This document shows, piece by piece, positions 1 to 5,358 of a DNA stretch of 5,429 bases. Positions within the stretch are counted from its first letter, which is position 1; the number at the start of each line of letters is the position of its first letter. This stretch comes from Chloroflexota bacterium. GTDB lineage: Bacteria > Chloroflexota > Dehalococcoidia > Lucifugimonadales > JACPCL1. The position numbers were made by a program, and so were the translations under genes. The DNA lies in contig JACQUH010000027.1 of NCBI GenBank assembly GCA_016210375.1, positions 1 to 5,429 of the forward strand, given 5' to 3'. A model generated the notes under the pieces. That model was not told the origin of the DNA. It saw nothing but the letters and a program-made list of their open reading frames with translations, and did no database searches.

Positions 1-2813
1 CCAGCCACCTCACCTTCTTTGAGATGCTGGGCAACTTCAGCATCGGCGACTACTTCAAGAAGGAGGCCATCGCCTGGGCGTGGGAGTTCGTCACCCAGTA
101 CGCCAAGCTGCCCCCGGAGCGCCTGTGGGCTACCGTTTTCACGGACGACGACGAGGCCCTGGGCCTGTGGGTGCAGCAGGGCGTCCCGGAGTCCCGCATC
201 CGCCGCCTGGGGGAGAAGGACAACTTCTGGGGCCCCGCCGGCGAGGAGGGCCCCTGCGGCCCCTGCTCCGAGATCCACATTGACTTCGGCGGCCCCTGCC
301 GCCAGGGGAAGCCTGACTCGGAGTGCGGCCCCGACTGCTCCTGCGGGCGCTTCCTGGAGCTGTGGAACCTGGTGTTCATGCAGTTCTACCAGGACAGGGC
401 CGGGAAGCGCACGCCGCTGCCAAAGCCCAACATTGACACCGGCATGGGCCTGGAGCGCATGGCCCGCGTCCTCCAGGGTGTGCCCTCTATCTACGACACC
501 GACCTCTTCCAGCCTGTCATCCAGAGGGTGTGCGAGCTGTCTGGCAAGCGGTACGGGCAAGAGGGACAAACGGACATAGCCATTCGCGTCGTCGCGGAGC
601 ACGCCCGCTCCGCCGCCTTCCTTATCGCCGATGGCGTTGTGCCAGGAAACGCCGGGCGCGGCTACGTGCTGCGGCGACTTATCCGCCGCGCCATCCTCTT
701 TGGACAGAAGATTGGCCTGGCCTACGACGCCGCCAACGCAGATAGCTTCCTCGCAGCAGTGGCAGAGGTGGTCATTGCCGAGATGGGCAGCGTCTATCCG
801 GAGCTGGCCCAGGGGCGCAGCTTTATCCTGCGCGTGTTGCAGCAGGAAGAGGCGCAGTTTGCGCGCACCATGTCACAGGGCGAAGGCCACTTCAATAGCT
901 TCATTCAAGAAGTCAATCAGATTGAAGGTGATCTACTCCTTATCCAACAAACTCTCGAAGCTTCGGCAGGGGTTTCTGTAGCTAGCCAAGATAGGGCAAT
1001 AGATTTGGCGCTGCACTTCCTCAGCCCTGGTGCCGTAGTAAGCGCCAGTGTACCACTTGAAAAGGGACTGCCTTCGGTTGAGCAGATTATGGGTGGAATC
1101 TCCGCAAGGGAACTTGTGGTTGACCGATTCACTCTCCCTGAGTATCTAGTTGCCAAGTCGGAACAAACACACCAGTTGGCTGAAATCCACCAAAGGCTAC
1201 AGAATACTGCGAAGAATCTGCAAGTCGTAAGAAGGCAACTGCCTGGCGTCATCGCGTTCAAGCTATATGACACCTACGGCTTTCCGGTGGAGGTCACGGC
1301 GGAGGTGGCCCAGGAGCATGGCCTGTCCGTGGACATGGAGGGCTTCCAGCGGGAGATGGAGGCGCAGCGGGAGCGCGCCCGCGCCGCCAGCGGCTTCGGC
1401 GGCGACTTTGAAACCACCCGCCCCTACCAGGAGCTGGACGCAGGCCACACGACCTTCCTCGGTTACGACACGACGCACGCCACTTCGGAGGTCGCCGGCA
1501 TCATCGTCAACGGCGAGCGGGCCAGCACGCTCTCGGCGGGCCAGCAGGCGGAGGTCGTCCTGCGGGAGACGCCCTTCTACGCCGAGGGCGGCGGCCAGGC
1601 GGGCGACGGCGGCCTGCTGGAAACACCTCGCGGCCTCTTCCTGGTGGAGGATACGCAATCGCCCATCAGTGGCCTCATCGTGCACAGGGGCAGGATGGAG
1701 CGCGGCGCCATGGCCCTGGGCGACCAGGTGGAGGCTTCCGTAGACCAGGCCCGCCGCAACGACGCCGCCCGCAACCATACCGCAACCCACCTGCTGCACG
1801 CCGCACTGCGCAAAGTGCTGGGTACCCACGTCCGCCAGCAAGGCTCCCTGGTGACGCCCGACCGCCTGCGCTTTGACTTCACCCACGTCAGCGCCGTCTC
1901 CCCCCAGGAGCTCCGCCAGGTGGAAGAGCTGGTGAACGACCGCATCCGCGCCAACCTGCCCGTTCACAAGCGGGAGACGACGTACCGCCAGGCGGTGGCC
2001 GAGGGCGCCCTGGCCTTCTTCGGCGAGCGCTACGGCGACCGCGTCCGCGTTGTGGAGGTGGGCGAGTCCCGGCTGGTCGGGACCGCAAGCCAGCGGCCCC
2101 ACAGCCACGTGGGGGACGCTCTCCCCCCTCCCAGCCAGCTTCCCGCACCGCTGCCCTTCAGCTATGAGGTGTGCGGGGGCACCCACATCAGCGCCACGGG
2201 GGAGATCGGCCTGTGCCTTGTGCTGGGCGAGAGCAGCGTGGGCGCTGGCCTGCGTCGCATTGAAGCGGTGACGGGCCGCGCCGCCGAGGCCCACGTGCGG
2301 GAGCAGGAGGCCCTGCTGGCCGGCCTCTCCCAGCAGCTTGAGGCGTCCCCCAAAGACCTGCCCGCCCGCATAGATGGCCTGCTGGCGGAGAACGCCCGGC
2401 TGCGCAAGGAGGCCCAGGCCCACGACCGCGCATCCTCTCTGGCGGAGGCCCAGGCGCTACTGGGCAAGGCCACCATGGTCAACGGCGTGAAGGTTGTCTC
2501 CGGGCGGGCCAGCGTGTCATCGGCGGAGGCGCTGCGCGAGGTGGGCGACTGGCTGCGGGACAAGCTGGGCAGCGGCGTCGTGAGCATCGGCGCGGTCATC
2601 GGCGAGCGGCCTGCCATCCTGGTCATGGCGACGAAGGACGCGGTGGCCCGGGGCGCCCACGCCGGAGACATGGTGCGCGAGGCGGCGAAGGCCATGGGCG
2701 GCGGCGGCGGCGGACGCCCGGAGATGGCCCAGGGGGGCGGCCGCGACGCTGCCAGGCTGGACGACGCCCTGCGCGCCGCCCAGGAGACGCTGCAGGCGCA
2801 GGTGAAGGGCTAG
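1..2813 (+). CDS. alaS: Alanyl-tRNA synthetase, 5'-truncated by the window, with two in-frame insertions
   Basis: This cytoplasmic enzyme charges tRNA-Ala with alanine and hydrolyses mischarged Ser/Gly-tRNA-Ala. The reading frame is open from base 3, giving 936 visible residues; by comparison with the family roughly the first 85 residues lie upstream. Numbering from the codon at base 3, the window opens inside motif 2 (TFFEMLGNFSIGDYF). NFWGPAGEEGPCGPCSE starts near 74, a Cys-rich loop has C99, C108, C112 and C114, and motif 3 has GLER at 149-152. KLYDTYGFP starts at 420. The editing domain has HTATH at 592-596 and CGGTH at 724-728, which together form its zinc site. The C-terminal DHHA1-type domain ends with the glycine-rich GRPEMAQGGG. 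Two segments have no counterpart in the family pattern I know: about residues 300-412 and 689-718. They would make the full protein about 1,020 residues against 876 in E. coli. All visible signature residues are intact, so it is probably functional. The gene ends in tandem TAG TAG. ruvX follows after 297 bp, a common neighbourhood. Confidence 0.97.
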   Translation, partial: SHLTFFEMLGNFSIGDYFKKEAIAWAWEFVTQYAKLPPERLWATVFTDDDEALGLWVQQGVPESRIRRLGEKDNFWGPAGEEGPCGPCSEIHIDFGGPCRQGKPDSECGPDCSCGRFLELWNLVFMQFYQDRAGKRTPLPKPNIDTGMGLERMARVLQGVPSIYDTDLFQPVIQRVCELSGKRYGQEGQTDIAIRVVAEHARSAAFLIADGVVPGNAGRGYVLRRLIRRAILFGQKIGLAYDAANADSFLAAVAEVVIAEMGSVYPELAQGRSFILRVLQQEEAQFARTMSQGEGHFNSFIQEVNQIEGDLLLIQQTLEASAGVSVASQDRAIDLALHFLSPGAVVSASVPLEKGLPSVEQIMGGISARELVVDRFTLPEYLVAKSEQTHQLAEIHQRLQNTAKNLQVVRRQLPGVIAFKLYDTYGFPVEVTAEVAQEHGLSVDMEGFQREMEAQRERARAASGFGGDFETTRPYQELDAGHTTFLGYDTTHATSEVAGIIVNGERASTLSAGQQAEVVLRETPFYAEGGGQAGDGGLLETPRGLFLVEDTQSPISGLIVHRGRMERGAMALGDQVEASVDQARRNDAARNHTATHLLHAALRKVLGTHVRQQGSLVTPDRLRFDFTHVSAVSPQELRQVEELVNDRIRANLPVHKRETTYRQAVAEGALAFFGERYGDRVRVVEVGESRLVGTASQRPHSHVGDALPPPSQLPAPLPFSYEVCGGTHISATGEIGLCLVLGESSVGAGLRRIEAVTGRAAEAHVREQEALLAGLSQQLEASPKDLPARIDGLLAENARLRKEAQAHDRASSLAEAQALLGKATMVNGVKVVSGRASVSSAEALREVGDWLRDKLGSGVVSIGAVIGERPAILVMATKDAVARGAHAGDMVREAAKAMGGGGGGRPEMAQGGGRDAARLDDALRAAQETLQAQVKG
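900..1238 (+). other. Low-GC in-frame insertion within alaS, about 113 codons
   Basis: Typical AlaRS proteins have only a short linker between the QFART helix (here codons from 855) and the (L/I)PG..AFKLYDTYGFP block (from 1239). Here the linker is extended by about 95-110 codons with no stop. By hand count 901-1240 is about 48% GC, while the alaS sequence after it (1321-1440) is about 72%. Codons such as CTA, GTA, ATA, CAA, GAA, AGG and ACT are frequent here and rare in the flanks. The encoded segment begins near EVNQIEGDLLLIQQ and ends with a helix-like, charged stretch (LAEIHQRLQNTAKNLQVVRR). I recognise no domain in it. Boundaries are approximate (plus or minus 5 codons) because I placed them by motif comparison from memory and by the composition shift. 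The intact frame argues for selection or a recent precise insertion; an assembly chimera is less likely because the frame is preserved on both sides. Confidence 0.7.
2067..2156 (+). other. Pro-rich in-frame insertion before the CGGTH motif of AlaRS
   Basis: In most AlaRS proteins only about 4-8 residues separate the strand ending VRVV.(V/M)G from the E(V/L)CGGTH zinc motif. Here about 30 extra codons lie between VEVGE (to 2066) and PFSYEVCGGTH (from 2154). The insert contains PHSHVGD followed by PPPSQLPAPLP and looks like a disordered Pro-rich loop. Unlike the first insertion it is GC-rich. It contains overlapping inverted repeats: CCCCAC (2097-2102) with GTGGGG (2109-2114), and GGGGGA (2111-2116) with TCCCCC (2122-2127). 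This raises the possibility that a palindromic element inserted in frame. The flanking editing-site residues are intact. Confidence 0.55.
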
Positions 2814-2913
2814 TAGCCATCTGTGAATGGATTTCCGCACCTTAGCCCAATAGGCTCGGACAATAGGCCGCCCCTGCAGGTCGTTGACCACATGGAATGA
2901 CGTTGAACGACAT
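2814..2913. other. Non-coding gap after alaS, short direct repeat, no clear terminator
   Basis: No convincing gene or strong terminator is visible directly after the alaS stop. The stretch contains an exact 8-bp direct repeat, CAATAGGC, at 2848-2855 and 2861-2868. GTCGTT (from 2880) could pair weakly with AACGAC before 2912. Transcription may continue into ruvX. Confidence 0.4.
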
Positions 2914-3005
2914 ACGTTTACCCCTCATCCCTACCTTCTCCCTCAAAGGGAGAAGGGGCAAGCCCCTCTCCCTGGATGGGAGAGGGCAAGGGTGAGGGTG
3001 AACGT
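2914..3005. repeat. Three-way palindromic intergenic element (outer stem plus two perfect hairpins)
   Basis: The ends are inverted: ACGTTTACCCCTCATCCCT at the left pairs with CAAGGGTGAGGGTGAACGT at the right, allowing one bulge and a few mismatches. Inside are two perfect hairpins. The first has arms CCTTCTCCCT (2934-2943) and AGGGAGAAGG (2947-2956) with a 3-nt loop. The second has arms CCCTCTCCC (2964-2972) and GGGAGAGGG (2978-2986) with a 5-nt loop. The whole would fold as a cruciform or clover shape in DNA or RNA. The arrangement resembles dispersed REP/MITE-like repeats common in intergenic DNA of high-GC bacteria. There is no T-run after it, so it is not a classic intrinsic terminator. 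It lies between alaS and ruvX and could also act in mRNA processing or stability. Confidence 0.75.
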
Positions 3006-3110
3006 TGGGCCACTTACTGCGACGGTAAGAATGTCACTTGATTTTGTCGGAGACCTTCATGGGACCGCATCGGAAAGCCTTTCGGACAGGTTCCAGGCGG
3101 GCGGTGCGCC

Positions 3111-3545
3111 ATGACCTCCATCCTTGCCCTGGACGTGGGCGAGCGCCGCATTGGCCTTGCGACTTGCGGTGAGGCCCGATCCATCGCCACGCCCAGGGGC
3201 GCTCTCTCCCGTCGGGGCCGGCAGAGGGACCTGGCCGCCCTCCTGCGCATCGTGCAAGAGGGAGGCATCGGCCTGATCATCGTGGGGCTGCCCATCTCCC
3301 TGGACGGCGCCCTCGGCCCCCAGGCCCAGCGGACCCTGGCCTTCTGCGACGCGCTGCAGCAGGCCCTCCAGGAGGCGGGCGTCCCGGCCAGGGTGGAGAC
3401 CTGGGACGAGCGGTACTCAACGGTGGAGGCGGAGCGCCTGCTGCGAGACGCGGGCCGCCAGCCATCGCGGGACAAGGCACGCCTTGACGCCTCTGCCGCC
3501 GCAGTGATCCTCCAGTCCTACCTGGACGCTCACAGAGGGCATTGA
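3111..3545 (+). CDS. ruvX: RuvX/YqgF-family Holliday junction resolvase-like nuclease
   Basis: The 144-residue protein has the usual YqgF length (about 130-150) and the RNase H-like fold signatures in order. These are ALDVGERRIGLA at residues 6-17 with the first catalytic Asp, IIVGLPISLDGALGPQAQ around 56-73 in the middle of the protein, the WDERYSTVEAERLL motif with the conserved DER, and the C-terminal DASAAAVILQSYLD with the last catalytic Asp. The family acts in the cytoplasm. It is annotated as a putative pre-16S rRNA 5'-end nuclease in E. coli and as a Holliday junction resolvase in other bacteria; the sequence cannot decide between these roles. The ATG at 3111 is chosen because the family starts 4-6 residues before the (A/G)LDVG strand. 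The ribosome-binding site is weak (AGG at 3095-3097, 13 nt upstream). Being downstream of alaS is a common conserved arrangement and supports the call. Confidence 0.95.
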   Translation: MTSILALDVGERRIGLATCGEARSIATPRGALSRRGRQRDLAALLRIVQEGGIGLIIVGLPISLDGALGPQAQRTLAFCDALQQALQEAGVPARVETWDERYSTVEAERLLRDAGRQPSRDKARLDASAAAVILQSYLDAHRGH

Positions 3546-3685
3546 CACGGGCTTTCAAGGCTGCCCTGGGTGAAACTGGGCGGGTTCTCGCCTCTCCGTG
3601 CCGGTGGTCGCACTGTTCCGCTGGTATATCCTGTCGTTTCGGCGATTTTCGTCGCACCCCGGGGGCCATGCCTGCCGCGCAGGTG

Positions 3686-3691
3686 TATAAT
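3686..3691 (+). promoter_or_regulatory. Probable sigma-70-type -10 box for the MFS exporter gene
   Basis: TATAAT is a perfect -10 consensus in otherwise GC-rich DNA, about 95 bp before the exporter start. I see no good -35 hexamer 16-18 bp upstream; that region is GGGGGCC-rich, so activator dependence or a weak promoter is possible. Two inverted repeats surround the box: CCTGC/GCAGG with a 3-nt spacer (3671-3683) directly upstream, and CATGCC (3667-3672) with GGCATG (3697-3702) spanning it. These are candidate regulator-binding sites. The predicted transcription start is near 3697-3700. Confidence 0.5.
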
Positions 3692-3699
3692 AGCTTGGC

Positions 3700-3735
3700 A
3701 TGCTTCTCAGGAAACAAACAGCAATCCTTCAGTAG
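3700..3735 (+). CDS. Possible 11-codon leader peptide (MLLRKQTAILQ)
   Basis: An ATG at 3700 opens an ORF of 11 codons ending in TAG at 3733-3735. It begins just where transcription from the TATAAT box would start, so it might be leaderless; no Shine-Dalgarno is evident. Its stop codon overlaps the first bases of the leader hairpin at 3734-3763. A ribosome reaching or stalling near the end of this ORF would therefore melt that hairpin. This is the arrangement of ribosome-controlled attenuators. An ORF this short is likely to occur by chance, so the call rests only on its placement. Confidence 0.22.
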   Translation: MLLRKQTAILQ

Positions 3736-3771
3736 GCCCAGGGCCGCGAGCGGACCGGGGCCTTATGTTTT
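3734..3771 (+). terminator. GC-rich hairpin with T-rich tail in the exporter leader (attenuator or terminator candidate)
   Basis: AGGCCC (3734-3739) pairs with GGGCCT (3758-3763). Inside this the stem continues with GG/CC and CCG/CGG segments separated by two mismatches, closing on a CGAG loop. The hairpin is followed by TATGTTTT (3764-3771) and then at once by the exporter's AGGAG. Because the TATAAT box lies upstream, the hairpin would be part of the exporter's 5' leader and could stop transcription or limit ribosome access. Alternatively it is the ruvX terminator and the exporter has another promoter. The T-run is short and interrupted, so termination strength is uncertain. Confidence 0.4.
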
Positions 3772-3776
3772 AGGAG
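3772..3776 (+). promoter_or_regulatory. Ribosome-binding site of the MFS gene
   Basis: AGGAG lies 10 nt before the ATG at 3787. This supports that start over the in-frame ATG seven codons's length further on (Met7, in AAMAGR), which has no comparable site. The AGGAG directly follows the leader hairpin and T-rich stretch, so folding of that hairpin could affect its exposure. Confidence 0.65.
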
Positions 3777-3786
3777 ACACCTGGAT

Positions 3787-5040
3787 ATGTTGAAGTTCGC
3801 AGCCATGGCTGGCCGCACCAAGAGCGAACTCTGGCCGGTCTACCTGAAGCTCATCGTTGGGGCGCAGTTCCTTACATCCCTGGGCTTCGGGCTGGTTGGC
3901 CCCTTCATGCCACTGTTCATCCAGGAGTTGGGAGGGTTTGACGGGCGGGAGGCGGCCCTGTGGGCGGGCATCCTCTCTGGATTGAACGGCATGGTGATGT
4001 TCCTGGTCAGCCCCATGTGGGGCGCCTGGTCCGACTGGTTCGGTCACAAGCGCAACGTCCTGCGCGCCTCCTTCGCCACCGCCGGCATCATGGGCCTCAC
4101 CGCAGTCCTGGGGAACGTCACCCAGCTCATCATCAGCCGCGTCATCATGGGCGGCGTCAGCGGGGTCTTCCCCGCCATGATGGGCCTCTCCGGCTCCATC
4201 GTTCCCAGGGCCAAGCTGGTGCACGCCATCGGCATGCTCCAGGGCATTAGCTCCCTGGGCATGATGGTGGGCCCAGTCGTGGGTGGCATGATCGTGGACC
4301 GTTCAGGCTACGGGCCCGCCTTCCTGCTCTCTGGCCTCATCATTGCCCTGGGCGGCGTGCTGGTCCTGACCCTGGTCCAGGAGGACTTCCACAAGCCCAA
4401 AGGCACGGCCCACAACCTGAAGGGACTGGGGGCCGAGATGAAGGGCCTCACCAGTACCCCGGGTATGCCCAGGGCCTTGCTCCTGGTCTCTTTGGTGCAG
4501 ATGGCGCCCAACCTCGTCTTCCCCGTCTTGCCCCTGACCCTGGCTGCCATTGCGGTGCAGTCGGGGTTGGCCTCTGTGGGGCTGGTGTTCACAGTGATGG
4601 GGCTGGCCGCCACCGCCGCCGCCTTCGGCGCCGGCGCGCTCTCCAGCAGGCTGGGGCTCCGCTGGCTGTTCGCCCTGGGGGGCGCTACGGGCGCCGTGGG
4701 CGCCTTCGCCATGGGTTTCGTTGGGTCCATACCCCTGGCCATCGGATTTAGCGTCCTGCTGGGCCTGAGCGTGGGCGCTCTGGCCAGCGCCGCCAGCGCC
4801 CTGGTCGGCTCCCTGGCCCCTTCCACCCGGCAAGGGTCAGCCTTTGGCCTGGTGCAGAGCGCCAACGCCATCGGCTTCGGCTTCGGGCCCCTCATTGGCG
4901 GAGTGGTGGGCAGCCTTTTCGGCCTGCGCGTGCCTTTCATGATAGAGGGCGTGCTGTTCCTCCTCGCCCCATTGCTGGTCGCCAGCATCCCCAAAGAGGC
5001 GGCCCAGTCCAAGACCGCGCTGGAGCCTGTCCGCCCGTAG
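3787..5040 (+). CDS. MFS exporter, DHA1 (MdtG-like) drug:H+ antiporter family
   Basis: The 417-residue inner-membrane protein has 12 predicted helices in two six-helix halves separated by a hydrophilic loop (about residues 199-228, EDFHKPKG onward). The family's signatures are visible in order. Motif D in helix 1 is LGFGLVGPFMP (32-42). Motif A in loop 2-3 is G79-AWSD83-WFG86-HKR89. Motif B in helix 4 is centred on R118 (SRVIMGG). The antiporter motif C in helix 5 is G158-MMV-GP-VV-GG (to 167). The C-terminal half repeats the pattern, with GALSSRLG before 291 and G363-FGF-GP-LI-GG (to 372) in helix 11. Motif C points to proton-coupled export rather than uptake, and the overall pattern resembles MdtG/YceE-like multidrug pumps. 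The substrate cannot be read from the sequence. There is no signal peptide; residues 1-16 are cytoplasmic. The gene has its own promoter candidate and leader, and no transcriptional regulator gene lies beside it in the window. Confidence 0.92.
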   Translation: MLKFAAMAGRTKSELWPVYLKLIVGAQFLTSLGFGLVGPFMPLFIQELGGFDGREAALWAGILSGLNGMVMFLVSPMWGAWSDWFGHKRNVLRASFATAGIMGLTAVLGNVTQLIISRVIMGGVSGVFPAMMGLSGSIVPRAKLVHAIGMLQGISSLGMMVGPVVGGMIVDRSGYGPAFLLSGLIIALGGVLVLTLVQEDFHKPKGTAHNLKGLGAEMKGLTSTPGMPRALLLVSLVQMAPNLVFPVLPLTLAAIAVQSGLASVGLVFTVMGLAATAAAFGAGALSSRLGLRWLFALGGATGAVGAFAMGFVGSIPLAIGFSVLLGLSVGALASAASALVGSLAPSTRQGSAFGLVQSANAIGFGFGPLIGGVVGSLFGLRVPFMIEGVLFLLAPLLVASIPKEAAQSKTALEPVRP

Positions 5041-5076
5041 CACACACCCCCGCCCGTCGAGCGCGAGGGGTTAAGA

Positions 5077-5256
5077 CCGACCTCTCCCCCTGTGGTCCCC
5101 CTCTCCTGGGAGGAGAAGGGGACGATAGACTAAGGAAACAGTGTGATGCGGCAATGCCGCATCACACTGTTTCAAGTGTATCTCCTCCCCCTTCCCGTAC
5201 GGGAAGAGCCTCTCCTTGAACGCAGCGAAGGAGGGAGCTAGAGGGGGTTAGGTCGG
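5077..5256. repeat. 180-bp multi-arm inverted-repeat element downstream of the exporter
   Basis: The ends are inverted: CCGACCTCTCCCCCT (5077-5091) pairs with AGGGGGTTAGGTCGG (5242-5256) at 13 of 15 positions. Four further stems are nested inside. GTCCCCCTCTCCT (5095-5107) pairs with AGGAGAAGGGGAC (5111-5123) with one mismatch. A perfect 39-bp palindrome spans 5135-5173. A perfect 16-bp palindrome, CTTCCCGTACGGGAAG, lies at 5191-5206. CTCCTT (5212-5217) pairs with AAGGAG (5228-5233). No ORF is convincing here. It has the same style as the element at 2914-3005 (outer stem plus CCCTC/GAGGG hairpins) but is not a copy of it, suggesting a related dispersed non-coding repeat family. It may also stop or shield the 3' end of the exporter mRNA. 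Confidence 0.7.
5135..5173. repeat. Perfect 39-bp palindrome (19-bp arms, 1-nt centre)
   Basis: The left arm GAAACAGTGTGATGCGGCA (5135-5153) is the exact reverse complement of 5155-5173, centred on A5154. Weak pairing continues outside the arms (GATAGACTA against AAGTGTATC read in reverse, about 7 of 9). Its composition differs from the CCCTC/GAGGG-rich arms around it, so it may be a separate insertion nested in the larger element. No T-run follows it. It could be a transcription-stopping stem, a protein-binding site or a small mobile palindrome. Confidence 0.85.
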
Positions 5257-5358
5257 AACCCTTTTGGCGGATTATTTCGTCAATGCCCTTGAGTCGGGGG
5301 GTGGGTGAACCCCCAACCTGGCACTTATGGTGATTGAGCATTTACAATGCCATCCGCC
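5257..5358. other. Non-coding spacer between two repeat elements
   Basis: I see no gene here. A 7-bp inverted repeat, GGCGGAT (5266-5272) and ATCCGCC (5352-5358), encloses most of the stretch, and the boundary with the next repeat falls directly after it. This might mark the edges of an inserted fragment, but 7 bp is too short to be sure. Confidence 0.3.

Noticed and set aside
900..1238. An intein or a self-splicing intron in alaS.
   Set aside because: The insert is too short for a normal intein, has no Cys/Ser...His-Asn splice-junction residues or intein blocks, and the reading frame runs through it without stops, so no intron removal is needed.
1263..2423. A 386-codon open frame on the minus strand opposite alaS.
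   Set aside because: It lies wholly over conserved alaS domains, has the Ala/Gly/Arg/His-rich composition of a GC-rich shadow frame, and shows no recognisable motif.
2517..2891. A minus-strand frame crossing the alaS 3' end whose start (NDLQGRPIVRAYWAKVRKS) looks protein-like.
   Set aside because: Most of it is antisense to the conserved alaS C-terminal domain, no ribosome-binding site was noted, and the protein-like stretch covers only the spacer. A degraded gene remnant there cannot be excluded but is not supported.
2884..3114. A 76-codon plus-strand frame between alaS and ruvX.
   Set aside because: It is made largely of the palindromic element at 2914-3005 and overlaps the ruvX start; there is no family resemblance.
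3542..3548. TTGACA overlapping the ruvX stop codon as a -35 box.
   Set aside because: No acceptable -10 hexamer lies 16-18 bp downstream; the TATAAT at 3686 is far too distant.
3763..4224. A 153-codon minus-strand frame opposite the exporter gene.
   Set aside because: It is antisense to membrane helices with clear MFS motifs, and its His/Gly/Asp-rich composition is a reading artefact.
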